The position numbers and the translations under genes were made by a program. Of a stretch of 64,000 nucleotides of DNA, positions 35,901 through 47,899 are shown piece after piece (within the stretch, counting starts at the first letter, position 1; every line of letters begins with the position of its first letter). A model generated the notes under the pieces. The model was not told where the DNA came from and did no database searches. It saw nothing but the letters and a program-made list of their open reading frames with translations. Source of the DNA: Alisma plantago-aquatica (Eukaryota; Streptophyta; Magnoliopsida; Alismatales; Alismataceae); NCBI GenBank assembly GCA_963693085.1, contig OY856412.1, positions 344,589,457 through 344,653,456 on the forward strand, in the 5' to 3' direction.

Positions 35901-37297
35901 TGGTGACTCTTCAAATCCTTTATAAGGAACATATCATGAGTAAAGATAAAATAATAGGGAAAAGAAGAAGTAAGGCGTGAAACAGAGAGAAGGCTCCTTT
36001 TAATTTGTGGAACAACAAGGACTTGTTTTAAAGGAATGGCAGTTACATTATTCAAGAAACCATCACCAATTTGAGATATAGGCTAATAGCTGCCATTGCC
36101 GACCATAATGCAGTTTGCTCCTCGGTATACTCGTAGATTTCCTAGGTTACCTGAGGTTTGAATGATATGATCTATAGCCCCAGTATCTACATGCCACTCA
36201 GTGAACTGATTATCATTAACTCTTAAGGCATCTAGGGCTGTAGTAGCTTCAGTCAAAAGCTTAGGGGCCTCTGTGCTTTGACAGTTTGAGTCAAACCTAT
36301 GCCAGCACTTGAAGGCAGGATGACCCCTTTTCCCACAAATCTGACAGATAACAGGTGGACGGGATGGTTCAGAGATGGTAACACCATTACAAGTATCTTG
36401 CTTAGCAAACTGAGAGAAGCTTCGTCCTTGAGATGAGTATTGATGTGGAGATCCTGAAGTGGTGGGAGTAGTGCCAAGGATCCCTGAGGTGTAGTTGATA
36501 GCATGCGATAAGTATCCTCTGCCACGACTCATTCCTCGTCCTGTAGTTCTTCCTCTAGATGAAAAGTTGGCTTGCATATGATAAGAAGGTTCTACATGTG
36601 TCTTGTTTGAATAGAAGGCAATGGTAGATAAGGCAGGCTTCCGTGCCTTTCTTCATTCATAGTCTTGAAGAAGAGAGATGAGATCAATGTAGCTAGGAAC
36701 ATGAGGTTTTAACATAGAAATCACAAAGTTCTCATAGTCAGGTGTATCAAGGCCATTCAGAAGAGTGAATGCCTTCTCTTGCTCGGTCACTGGATGCCCT
36801 GTGGCATTTAACTGATCACAAATGGTTTTGAAGTTTCTCAGATAATCAGACAGAGATGCGGATCCTTTTTGGAAGGTACGAAGTTGAGATTTCAGTTCAA
36901 ACTCTCTAGATTGAGTGGACTCAGTGAATTTCTTAGAAACAGTCTTCCATACCTCTGCAGAGGTTATGCAACTGATTACATCACTCATTACCTCCTCAGA
37001 TAGGGAACCACTTATCCATCCTTTAAGAAGTCGATCAGTTTTGAGCCAGAACTTGTAATTTGGATCCAGATCTAGCGTGTCCTGTGAATTTCCAGTCAGA
37101 CGAGGAGGTTGAACCTCGGTTCCATACAGGAAGCCTTCGATACTACAACTTTCAGCAAGAGTTTTGATCTGAGACTCCCACAGAAGGAAATTGTGATGAT
37201 TCAATTTGATAGAGATGAAATTGGAAACATTGAGACCAATCGGGTACGGATAAGGAGAAGAGAGAGTCTGAGAATTTGGATTCGGATTTGACGACAC
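32924..37297 (-). pseudogene. Ale-like copia gag-pol polyprotein, one frame with in-frame stops
   Basis: From the ATG at 37297 one frame runs about 1,458 codons. Gag (UBN2/retrotran_gag type) covers residues 1-215. A zinc knuckle CQICGKRGHPAFKC (C-x2-C-x4-H-x4-C) follows at about 36340, then the protease motif VDTGA near 36190. The GAG-preintegrase motif at about 35715 holds two adjacent stops. The integrase core at 35600-35200 has an Asn (VQTNGGGEF) where the second catalytic Asp belongs. RT has an intact YVDD box near 33895. RNase H, with the TEAEY motif near 33270, and the LADLFTKALP tail are complete. Stops occur near 36654, 36084, 35829, 35715 (two), 34464, 34180, 34100 and 34037. The 350-codon RT-RNase H part (33976-32924) is open. 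Confidence 0.88.
32930..32942 (-). other. Polypurine tract
   Basis: Plus-strand CCCCCCCGCAAGC directly follows the 3' LTR. On the element strand this is the G-run GCTTGCGGGGGGG that precedes the LTR. Confidence 0.85.
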
Positions 37298-37867
37298 CTA
37301 TGAATAAGATCCTAGACTCATTTTTGCAGAAGTAAGGAAGATGAGGGCAAAGACGAGATGTAGGCAGTAGGAAGGGAAAGCGAGCAGAAGAGACAATATC
37401 ACAGATGCTGAGAACAGATCTGAGAAAATGATCTGCAGAAGACGAGAAAGGGAGAAGACGTCATGAATGCGATAGACAATCTCCTTAGATCTGCTCTTCA
37501 CTGAGATGCTTAAGAAGAACACGATGAGGCTGCTGCGTCGCTGGGATCTAGAGAAGGTACCGTAGGTTCGCCCGCCAATGCTGGAGAGAGAGAGAGTCGG
37601 TTGATCCACTTATCGATGAGGAAGCAGAGAACTCCAAGCTTGCGCAGGTTCGCCCACCGATGCTGGAGAGATAGAGAGCCGGTTGATCCACTTGTCGATG
37701 AGGAAGCAGAGAACTCCAAGCTTGCTTTGGAGAAGAGAGATTAATGGATGGGAGGAAGGGAAACGAAGAGGAACGTTGATCACATCTTCCCTTAGCTTAG
37801 GGTTTGAAAGGGGAAGGGGCGGAAGACGAAGAAGAGGAGAGGGGGATCTGGAATCTTTGATTTCACT

Positions 37868-37879
37868 GCTCTGATACCA
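37868..37879 (-). other. Primer binding site, initiator-Met tRNA
   Basis: Plus-strand GCTCTGATACCA is the complement of TGGTATCAGAGC and touches the 5' LTR with no gap. Confidence 0.95.
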
Positions 37880-38037
37880 TGTTGAGCTTAAGGTGAAGAT
37901 GTTGTCGTGACCAGCTCTGAGCTGAGTTACTCGACATTGTATTTATACAAGTGAGGATAGCATGGACCAATTATAGAAGAGAAACATAATTGCATAACAG
38001 ACCCCGATAGTTATTATAAAAGCTATGTAGTCTGATA
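37880..38037 (-). repeat. 5' LTR of the Ale-like copia element
   Basis: This is 158 bp and differs from the 3' LTR at about nine positions by eye. On the minus strand it starts TATCAGAC and ends CTCAACA. A TATA-like CTTTTATAATAA lies about 15 bp from the start of the LTR. Confidence 0.9.
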
Positions 38038-38042
38038 ATCTC

Positions 38043-39505
38043 AAATGCCACCTAAAAAAGAAAATAGGTATTTGTACCGAGAATATTATTTGTAATTATT
38101 GTGTGCCCTGAAGAATTATGTTGATCGACTGTTGATTTGGTTCAAAACTGAATGAATTTTTTTCTATCCCGATTAATGGGCATCATGGGGGCCTTAGACC
38201 GTCAATTATAGTGTGATATTGTCTAAGTTTCATATCTAAATAAGAATATCATTACGTTTCTACATGTATAAGTATATGTGCCCTAGTTAGGATTTTGCAT
38301 CATCCTATATTCTATTTGTGAGAGGACAACTAGTAATCCAAAGTGTACTCTGCCCCCTTAGAGCTTGCTCCTCATTGTAACCTCTTCTCTGAAATAATTA
38401 AAATCTCATTCCTTCTCGTGGAGTATGTCTCTTTGACCGAACTACATAAAGCTATATTATTGGGTTTTGTGATCGTTCTCTTAATTTTCAGTTTTGTTAC
38501 TCTGCACAAACTCGATGTATACTTTAGTTCAAATACTTAACAGATCTGTATCACAGCCTCATGTTCAAGATTTAAATGATGTTGAGATTATGCAATATCG
38601 AGAAGTTTGAACGCTCAATCAGCTTTGGGCTATGATAGATCATGATGCATGGTGTTCTTGTGTAGCAAGGAGTCTCTATAGCTCTGGAAGATATTGAGAA
38701 GATGACATCTACTATGAAGGATGAAGAAAAGAAGGAGATGTACTACAAGACTCTCACTGTCATTCAGTTATTATTGTCCTACTAGGTTTTGGCTGAAGTT
38801 TCCAAGGAGACTACTATTGTAGTGATTTGGAAGAAACTCGAAGATCTCTACATGATGAAGTTTTTCCAAACCAAAATGTATCACAAGCAGTGTCTCTATC
38901 TACCACTCATGGTGGAAGGTTGTTCTTTTTATGATCACATTGATGAGTTTACTTCTATTATTATTGATTTGAAAACATAGATATTAAACATGAAGATCAA
39001 GATAATGACCTTATTCTGTTATGCTCTTTTCCCCCTCATACAAGAAATTTTGAGAAACTATTTTTATGGAAAATCTTCAGTCACGACAACGGATGTTATA
39101 TCCTCATTGTTGTCAAAGACCATAGTTGGTAAATATCTAATTGCATCTTCTAATGGGAGTCAGCCAAAGACTCTTATGGTGAGGGATAGAACAAAGGAAA
39201 AGGAAAACAACAGGAAGGAGACACACAAATCTAAATCAAAATCCAAGAAGGTCTGTAAATATTGTAAGAAGACTAGACACATTTTTTATGATTTCTACAA
39301 GTAACAAAATAAAAAGAAGAGGGAGAAAGGTAGTGAAAAATAAGAGAACTTGTAGATTCTAACTTAGCATGATAAGATCTAAATTGTATTCTTATGGCAT
39401 CAACATCTTATTTGTCAGCCACAAACTTCCAGACTTTATGGAATCTGGATTCAGGACACTCACATCACATCTGCCCGCATAAAGATTGGTGTTCTTCTTA
39501 TGATT
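38043..39505 (+). mobile_element. Truncated copia element, TNT1-like: LTR end, gag and start of pol
   Basis: The stretch to 38542 probably is the 3' part of a 5' LTR, as it ends TTAACA and is followed by CTGTATCACAGC (38546-38557), a degraded initiator-Met primer site. Gag and protease text follow. The element stops abruptly at the poly-T of a LINE at 39506, and I did not find its continuation on the far side. Its left LTR border is not defined; this region also carries the ATCTC duplication of the Ale-like insertion. Confidence 0.7.
38570..39505 (+). pseudogene. TNT1-like copia gag and protease start, broken
   Basis: Text from 38640 on matches TNT1-type gag: ALEDIEKM, then EVSKETT...WKKLEDLYM near 38790-38860, the DHIDEFTSII helix near 38930, and a Lys-rich tail. 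The zinc knuckle near 39250 reads CKYCKKTRHIFYDFYK, where the last cysteine is Phe and the conserved Gly before His is Arg. Protease follows at 39430 with LDSGHSHHICPHKDW, so its DSG triad is intact. Stops occur at several places, including before EVSKETT. Confidence 0.78.
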
Positions 39506-39877
39506 TTTTTTTTGTAATATGGAAAATATATTGCCAAAATAGGATTATAGCTAAGCTATACAAACAGTGTAGGGCATCTCGAAAAGAGATCCCAAAACCC
39601 AAAAAAGGCAAAAACTATACAGGGGTTGTATACAAAAAAATCGAGTATGTGCTAGTCATCGAACTCAAACTGTTTAAGATTTCATGCCTATTCTTTACAT
39701 GCCATGTTAGGTTAGTGGAGAACACTTTTGTGAAGTTTAACGCCTCTAGCTCCCCCTTATTGTGTGTCCTCCTATTTCTTTCACTCCATATTATAAACAT
39801 GAGTCCTGTGATGCAGAGATTAGTAAAACTACATAAGGACCTATTGTTTCTATACTTTCCTTTAACCCAAACCAAAG
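39506..39877 (-). mobile_element. 3' end of an L1-type LINE, downstream half of a split copy
   Basis: A poly-T run (39506-39516; poly-A on the element strand) marks the 3' end. The minus-strand frame reads IIWSERNRRTHN, typical of the extreme C terminus of plant L1 ORF2, then stops at 39615, leaving about 100 bp of 3' UTR. At 39877 the sequence is cut by the chromovirus. It resumes at 53811, and removing the insertion and one copy of the 5-bp duplication keeps the frame. Confidence 0.85.
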
Positions 39878-41699
39878 TGTGACACCCGACATCATAAAGA
39901 TGACAAGTGTACAATTAAAACATGTGGAAGAAAACATTAGCAGCGGATTACAAAAAATCACTAAAATGAGATCCATTTCCATGAAACTTTTATAACAAGA
40001 ACCAAAGTATTACATATACATCTTAGTTCATAAAGTACATTCCATGTACCATCTCTCCTTAAGGATTACATTCAACAGTTACCCTATTAAATCTATACAT
40101 AGACAACATAAAACCTTTTGTCATTCAAGCCAAAATCTCATATCGATCATCAAATCACTAACTCCAAATTCCAAGGACTTGAGAGTTCATAGATTACACA
40201 TATGACTTTTATCTACATAATATAACAGACATTATCTCCACCTGAGATATTACTATTGTCCCTGATGTTGTTGTCCTTCCTCCGCTATGTGGTTTCTGCC
40301 TCCTCGTCCGCGTCCACCTAAAAATGTTGGTGACCAACGGAGTGAGACCCATGTCCCAATGAGAGATATAACTCTCAGCCAAAAACATTATTATTGCAGA
40401 TAACAATATAAAATTGTGTAGAGGAATCTTTTATGTTCAAAAGTAGATAAAGCATTGTCTAGGTAGATCAGAGCAACATCCTTATTTAAAGCAACACAAC
40501 TATAATTGATAAAGCAGCATATCATTTATTTAATCAGGAATATGAAGAACATGTGTAATATTTGTCCATTTAGGATACAAAAGGAAATGTAACATCAATC
40601 AATGATTTCTGTAGTTCATTGTTAAGCAAATACGCTACACGGCTGATTTACATTTTACAATCATATTTATTGCCCTAAAGAGATGAAGTATACCATTCAT
40701 GCTCCAACCAACCACGATTATGTAAACCATCGGTACCACACAAGGTCAATGGAAGAGCCGAACTCCTAGACCTCATCCTTCTCGGTCAGTATGAGATTAT
40801 TTAGCAGAGACATCATATGTCAAACTCCAATTAGTTTGCCAGGCTAGAGTGGCATATTCTCTATAGAGTTACATCTTATAGCATATACTCTCTTCAGGAT
40901 TATGGCCCGTAGTCAATGCTTAGTATCATTTTGAGGAGTCATGGCCCGTAACCATACTCTTACTGGGGTATGGTTCATAACCAATCCCATGCATAGGACA
41001 TGGCCCCCAACCATTCCTATGGGGCATAAGGATATGTTTGCCCATTACCCCCACATATTCAAAAATATGTATTCTGAGTTTAACTCATTTCACCATTCAG
41101 TAAATTCTGACACTGATGGATCTGTGGTAAGGGAAACTACATTTTATGATCTCATTTGATTAATTACATGTATTATCATATTCTTTTAGCATCAATCAAG
41201 TTTCCAAACATAAATTAGTATGACAAATGCTACAAAGAATATGTAATACTTCCATCAAGTACTCTTCAAAACTTTATAAAGCATTGGGATCTCAATCCCT
41301 TATCTCATCATGGGAATTCTCATCCCTCAACAAACTCATCATTATGATTATCAAATATGGGCATTCAAACCCTCAGATTCATCATTGCACATTGTTACCA
41401 TTTATCAGGTAACTAATACCTCCATGTCATGTGACCAAGGTAAACATGATACTTGCTACAAAAATGTTTCACATGGCTCATAAGGCCCATTTAACTTCTT
41501 TTCACCTCTCAGTAGGCAACAAAACATATCATATCTCATATTATTCATTAACATCATCAACAAATAATACATCATAGCTCGTACCTGGCTATGCTCATCA
41601 TCTCATGGTACCTGCATGGTTAGTACACATGATAACAACCATATTAATTACGTATCAACACCATGAAATAGAAAGATAACACCACTATTCCCTCATAAG

Positions 41700-42135
41700 G
41701 GTTAGGGTTTCCCCTCTTTATCAACCAGAGTTTCACATACCATCACCCTGTATTAGGGTTTCACTAAAGATCAACCTATATTAGGGTTAGAATTTCTCAT
41801 TTCATTGCCCAAGATTAGGGTTTCATATATTATAATTTGAAGTTAGGGTTTCACATACCTTCACCCTATATTAGGATTTCACATATCACTATCTTAAATT
41901 AGGGTTTATTATAACATTTTCCTAAATTAGGGTTTCATGTACCTTTACCCGAAATTAGGGTTTCACATACAATCCTCTTAAATTAGGGTTTTTTCATAAT
42001 TTTACCCTATATTAAGGTTTGTCATCTCATCTCCTTAAATTAGGGTTATACCATCACCTAGATTAGGGTTTCACATAGCATTGCCCTAAATTAGGGTTAG
42101 GGTTCATCAAACTTCTCGATTAGGGTTTCTTGATA
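41700..42135. repeat. Array of TTAGGGTTT telobox-type motifs in the 3' LTR
   Basis: About ten exact TTAGGGTTT words and several near matches are spaced roughly 25-45 bp apart, joined by variable linkers such as CACATACCTTCACCC. The complement, AAACCCTAA, is the plant telobox bound by TRB-type proteins. The spacing rules out a telomere tract. Confidence 0.85.
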
Positions 42136-42594
42136 TCATTGCCAAAGATCAAACCCTAATTTCATATTCTACTTGTATTGAAAGTATCAGGTCATATCCA
42201 TTACATATTTATTACACATGTATGAGTTCATTTCTCTCATCCTATCTAGGATGTTGATTACTCCATACTTACCAGATTGGATCAACCATTTATTCAAGTA
42301 CATACATACATGGTTAACATAGTGTATTGAGTTATTACTTTCATAAGTGTCAAAGATTAACCACTCTAAAGGTACTAATTACCTAAGAACTTTAGAGGTA
42401 CAACCATTGTAATCAACTTTAAGATACATTATCAACAATCGTAGAATCATTTGATCTTTTAAGGTTTTGAGACTACTTGGTCTCCAAACGTTTTTGATAC
42501 CTTTGATCCTTCAAATGGTTTTGGCATATTAAATCTTCAACCGATATTGGATTTTAGACCTTCAAACGGTCTAAAACCATTAGAACATCAAACG

Positions 42595-43080
42595 GTCTTG
42601 AGGTCATTTCATCACCAAATGGTTTGAAACTGTTTCATCATCAAATGGTTTACAATCGAATCATCACCATACGGTTTGAGATTTAATCATCACCAAACGA
42701 TTTGAAATCGAATCCTCACCAAACGGTTTGAGATCAAATCATCACCAAATTGTTTGAGATTGAATCCTCACCAAACAGTTTGAGATTGAATAATCACCAA
42801 ATGGTTTGAGATCGAATCCTCACCAAACTGTTTGAGATCGAATCATCACCATACGGTTTGAGATTGAATCCTCACCAACCAGTTTGAGATCAAATCATCA
42901 CCAAAAAATTTGAGATCGAATCCTCACCAAACAGTTTGAGATCGAATCACCACCAAACAGTTTGATATTGAATCCTCACCAAACAGTTTGTTATCGAATC
43001 ATCACTAAACGGTTTGAGATTGAATCCTCACAAACGGTTTGAGATTGAATCCTCACCAAACGGTTTGAGATCGTTTGTCC
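42595..43080. repeat. 26-bp minisatellite (CAAACGGTTTG core) in the 3' LTR
   Basis: About 18 units with the form CACCAAACGGTTTGAGATCG plus AATC and two or three linker bases. Linkers alternate ATCACC and CTCACC over part of the array, which hints at a 52-bp higher-order unit. More degenerate relatives begin near 42460. Confidence 0.88.
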
Positions 43081-44458
43081 ATGTATATAAATGAAACCAT
43101 TTAATAATGTTGATCTAAATGTGATTATTTAAGATGATGTCATCATCATCAACCTCCGTTCTTATGTATTCATCATTTACTCAAGAAAATCTGAGGTGAA
43201 AGAAAAGATCAACATGTAATGAAGAATGGAATTCAATAACATTTAAGGGTTCAAGTTATATAACCCTCCTTCAAAGTTGTTTCCAAGCTTCAAGATTCAC
43301 GTCTTTAATGGTGAATGAAGATCCTTCAACTACCCAAGGTTTGTCTCCAACTATTTGGATGCAAAATAATGGCCAAGGTTGGGGATTGAATGGAGAAAAG
43401 AAGAGAATGAGTATTGAAATTTGATTTCCATCATGAATTCAAGGTTGTAAATGACCATGGAGCTTACCTACAGGTTGGGGAACATTCTCCTCTTGCTTCT
43501 AAGCTCCTTAGTCTTTGGCCCAAGCAGAAAAAGAAAGTGGTTTGCAAATAGCCTTTCAAGTAAGGAGAAAATTTAGTATATGTAATTGATTTTCTAGGAG
43601 AGAGAAAGTAGGAGAATAATTCTCATCTTTTCTTGCCACATGCCACTTCCAATTCCTTATTCATGAATCCAACTTCCTTGCCCTCAATTCTTTTTCTTTA
43701 TCCTTGAATTAAAAGCAATCCATTTATGCACCTTAATAATATAATACTAATATCCATTTTTAGTGGACATTTCTTTTTAATTAAGAAATGTGAGTGGGTT
43801 CTCTACTTCCTTAGGATATTTTCGGTGCCACTCAAGGAATTAGGACGTCCTCACATTATAGGATTTCAACCATCATATTTTTGGTTGATGGGCACTTCAA
43901 TTAATATATATATTTTTGCATTAAAATGAATTAGGGTTACAATTATGCTTAAATCTTGATTATTTTATTATCAAGATTATCTCTTCTCAAAAGTAATTCA
44001 AATGAGACATCCCTCTCATTTTCTTTTCTCTAAATGATACCAAGAAACAGTAGGGACTCTCTAGAGGTTATATTTTGCACATTCAACCCTATGTTTTGGG
44101 TAAATTACAAATTACACCAAAACTAGCATTTAATGCACAAGTATTATTCAAACAAGCTCCTTCTTGGAACTTAGGCTTCCACAAGACATACCTCAGCATA
44201 ATTCTCATTCATATGATGGTATAGCACTTTGAGGAACATTTATCATGTAACATTTGCAAAGTAACCCCATCAAATTAGGTAAATTTGCTCTTTAGTCCAA
44301 AACAGGTAAAATATTGTTTCGACATTATTCAAAAAGGACCAAATTGAAACATAAGCTCCTCTTGAGTCTTATTTACTTTTAAAGGGATAAGGACAAGAAA
44401 ATACTTTCACAAGTAAAACATCTAGGGTTAACGCATAACCTAGGTCAGGGATGTTACA

Positions 44459-44478
44459 ATTATCCACCCCTAATAGGG
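44459..44478 (-). other. Polypurine tract
   Basis: On the element strand TTAGGGGTGGATAAT directly precedes the 3' LTR, a usual gypsy plus-strand primer site. Confidence 0.75.
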
Positions 44479-44519
44479 ATTTCATCCACAAAATCATCAA
44501 GAGAAAAGAGAAGGGAACT

Positions 44520-45885
44520 TCCTCCTCATTTCTTCCTCCAGCTCCCACATAGCCTCTTCAATGCCACAATGATGCTAGAGAACTTTCACAAGAACAATGT
44601 CTTTCTTTTTCATCTTTTTGATTCTTCTGTCAAGAATCATCATTGGTCCTTCTAAAAAAATATATCTTCATTTAACTCGACCTCCACCGGTTCCAATACT
44701 AATTCTGTATCAGGGTGACACTTTCTCAGCATGGATATATGGAATACTGGATGCAATCTGTGTAGTTCAGGTGGCAACTCCAATTTATAGGCTACCTTTC
44801 CAATCCACTCCATGATTGGATAAGGCCCCATAAATCTAGGAGCTAACTTACCCTTTTTCCCAAATCTAAGAACACCTTTCTAAAGTGAGACTTTGAGATA
44901 TACTCTGTCTCCAACTTAGAATTCTAAAGGGTCTATGCCGTTTATTAGCATATGACTTCTGTCTATCATGTGCAACCTTTAATTGTTGTTGTATTACTTT
45001 AATATTCTCAGTTGTCTGCTGTACTAACGCAGGACCCAAAAGTTGGTATTCACCTATTTCATACCAGCACAAAGGAGATCTACAACATCTACCATATAAT
45101 TCTTCATATGGTGCCATATCAATACTATGCTGATAACTATTGTTGTAAGAGAATTCTATTAAGCTCAAGTGTATATCCCAACTTCCTACAAACTGAAGGA
45201 CACATGCCCTAAGAAAATCCTCCAAGGTTTGTATAGTCCTCTCAGATTGTCCATCTATCTGTGGGTGAAAGGCGGTACTAAATCTTAACTGTGTACCCAA
45301 AGCTTTATGTACTCATTCCCCAAATTGACTTGTGAACTGGGGACCTCTATCTGAAACAATTGTAGTTGGAACCCCGTGTAACTACACTATCTCGTATATA
45401 TAGATTTGTGCAAGCTTGTCAGCAGCATAGGTTGTTTTAATAGGAATAAAATGTGCTGACTTAGTCAACCTATCAACTATCACCTAAATGGAATCATGAC
45501 TTTTGGCTGTTCTGGGTAAACCAACCACAAAGTCCATTGTTACGTGATCCCATTTACACTATGGAATAGGTAAAGGTTACATTGTTCCTATGGTCTTTTG
45601 ATGTTCAGCTTTAACCTGCTGACACACTGGACACTACATAACAAACTCAGCTACATCTTTCTTCAAACTGGGGCACCAATACATATCGTTCATGTTATGA
45701 TACATTTTTGTGCTCCCTAGATGCATTGCATATATGGATGAATGAGCTTCCTCCATGACTAACTTAATTAACTCATTAACATCTAGTACTACCATCCTAC
45801 CATGGTAACAAACTAACTGATCATTTGATTCATGAAAACCATCCCGTTTCTCACTACCATACTCTGACCTGATCTGTTGAATCAT
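44520..45885 (-). pseudogene. Chromovirus integrase with chromodomain, broken
   Basis: The zinc-binding HHCC region (45790-45610) shows AHSSIYAMHLG followed by CPVCQQ. The core shows DFVVGLP near 45525, SDRGPQF near 45345 and FHPQIDGQSERTIQTLE near 45270, so all three catalytic acidic residues appear present. Downstream are the GKLAPRF segment near 44855 and the LHPVFHISMLRK motif. A C-terminal chromodomain at 44640-44520 shows ILDRRIKKMKKKDI and EEAMWELEEEMR, with one stop inside. Chromodomains of chromovirus integrases guide insertion into heterochromatin. The frame differs from that of RT, and stops are frequent. Confidence 0.85.
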
Positions 45886-46208
45886 AGTATCAGCCTGTTG
45901 TGCCTCTTTGATCTATTGTTTCAGAGTAGGTTTTATGTGCATCTCAGCTAACAGTCCAGCTAACAAAGATACTTTAAGTTGTACATTGTTTTGCCTCAAA
46001 GAGACAAACATGTCGTCTAAAACACTCTAAAGAGTTCAACTGTGCTTTGTCTAGGGTTGGCAATGATGATTTTCTACTTAGTGCATCAGCCACTACATTA
46101 GCATTTCCTGGATGATAATCAATTGTACAATCGTAGTCCTTGATTAGCTCCATCTAGTGGTGTTGTCTCATGCTCAACTCGTACTGTGAAAAGATTTACT
46201 TTAAATTT

Positions 46209-47897
46209 TTATGGTCTGTGAAAACCTAGAATGTGTCTCTGTAGAGATAATGCATGAACCATTATAGCTAATTCTAGATCATGTGTCAGATAATTCTTTT
46301 CGTGTTTCTTAAGTTGTCGAGAGGCAAGAGAAATCACGTGTTTATCCTGCATCAACACACATCCTAGACCGTTCTTAGAAGCATCACAGAAAACAATATA
46401 CCCCTTTCCTTGCTTAGGTAACACTAACACAGGTGCACTTGTTAACCTTTCTTTTAACAGTTGGAAAGAATGTTGACACTTGTCATTCTAGACAAAAGGA
46501 ACCTCCTTCCTGGTCAACTTAGTTAGGGGTAAAGCTATAGAATAGAAGTTCTTAATGAACATCCTATAGTATCCTGCCAATCCTAGAAAACTGTGTATCT
46601 CCATTGGTGTCTTCGGCTATTCCCACACCAAAATAGATTCTACCTTTTTAGGATCAACACAGATACTTGAGGCAGATATTACATGTCCTAGGAAAGACAC
46701 TTCTGATAACCAGAACTAACACTTGCTAAACTTAGCGTATAGCTTGTGTTCTCTCAGTAAAGTTAGAGCCTGACAGAGGTGTTGTTCATGCTGTTGAGCA
46801 TCTCTACTATAAATCAGAATGTCATCTATGAAGACTACTACAAACTGATCAAGAAATGGCCGGAAGATTCTATTTGTGAGTTCCATGAATGCAGTTGGTG
46901 TATTAGTTAGTCCCAACGACATAACTATGAACTCATAGTGACCATACCTTGTCATGAAGGTTGATTTAGGTATGTCACTCTCCTTGATACGCAACAGATG
47001 AAATCCTGATCTCAGATCTATCTTAGAGAAGATAGTTTCACCACGCAACTAATCAAGCAAATCATCTATCCTTGGCAAAGGATATTTGTTCTTGATAGTT
47101 ACTTTATATAACTACCTATAATCAATGCATAATCGCATAGACCCATACTTCTTATTTACAAAGATAATCAGAGCACCCCATAGTGAAGTACTCGGTCGGA
47201 TAAAACCCTTTTCAAGCAACTCCTGCAACTGTTTCTTGAGCTCTGCCATCTCAACAGGTGCCATTCTATAAGGTGTTTGAGCTATTGGTTGTGTGCCCAG
47301 AATTAGATTAATCTCAAAATCAATCTCTTGGGGTGGAGGAATGCCTGGAAGTTCCTCAAGAAACACATTCTCAAACTCCCTAACAATTGGAACTTCAGAA
47401 AGATTAGGACTTTCTGCTCTTATATTTACTACATGTGCCAAGAATGATTCGCATCCTTGTCGCATTAGCTTCTCAGCTACCATTGCTGATACTAGACAAG
47501 TTGGAAGAATCTTTCCGTCTCCCTGAAAGATCCATATGTCACCATTATATGTGAATACAACCTGCTTTGAACTGCAATCTAAGACAACTTTATACTTTTC
47601 TAGGGTGTCCATCCCAAGGATTATGTCGAACCCATGCATCTCAAGTGGTATAAGATCCACCCGAATGTGGTGATCAGAAAAGGAAAGAATGCAAGGGGAA
47701 CATACCTCCCACAACATTGCAAATCCAACTAATGGAGTTTCTAATAACAAACTATCTGCTCTATGACTGACAGTCATATTGCAGTCAAGAATCACTTCTC
47801 GAGTGATGAAGGAATGTGTAGAACCTAGATCAATCATAACAGATATGAAGCAGGATGAAGATATATCAAAATGAAATAGTTCCATCTGACCTATCAC
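46209..47897 (-). pseudogene. Chromovirus protease, RT and RNase H, broken
   Basis: One frame covers protease (47850-47560), RT and RNase H with in-frame stops. The protease active-site text reads DLGSTHSFI, with Leu in place of the Ser or Thr normal after the catalytic Asp. RT shows YRMAPVEMAELKKQL (47270), a CIDYR segment (47120) followed by stops, [10 protein letters not shown] (47020) and the catalytic FIDDILIYS (46800). RNase H starts at 46430 with [14 protein letters not shown]. Two stops after CIDYR lie where glutamine codons are usual. The enzyme set is complete in order but cannot be made as one protein. Confidence 0.85.
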
Positions 47898-47899
47898 AA

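Larger units (their letters stand above)
32772..38037 (-). mobile_element. Copia LTR retrotransposon with short LTRs and TA...CA ends (Ale/Retrofit-like)
   Basis: Length is 5,266 bp with 158-bp LTRs, an ATCTC target duplication (32767-32771 and 38038-38042), a primer site touching the 5' LTR and a G-rich purine tract at the other LTR. One polyprotein frame of about 1,458 codons (37297 to 32924) covers gag through RNase H and is broken only by in-frame stops. A single polyprotein and short LTRs fit the Ale/Retrofit lineage. On the element strand the LTR begins TATCAGAC and ends CAACA. Confidence 0.92.
39878..44458 (-). repeat. 3' LTR of the chromovirus
   Basis: This is 4,581 bp, begins TGTGACACCC on the plus strand and ends GGGATGTTACA. 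It contains a telobox-like array (41700-42135) and a 26-bp minisatellite (42595-43080, about 18 units). Differences from the other LTR are common, several percent by eye, and include small indels. Confidence 0.92.

Noticed and set aside
41700..42135. Interstitial telomere tract
   Set aside because: The TTAGGGTTT words are separated by 25-45 bp of unrelated sequence and occur in both LTRs, so they are telobox-like sites and not a relic of a chromosome end.
42595..43080. CRISPR-like array (short repeats with regular spacing)
   Set aside because: The linkers are part of the repeat and not unique spacers, the genome is a plant, and the array sits inside an LTR.
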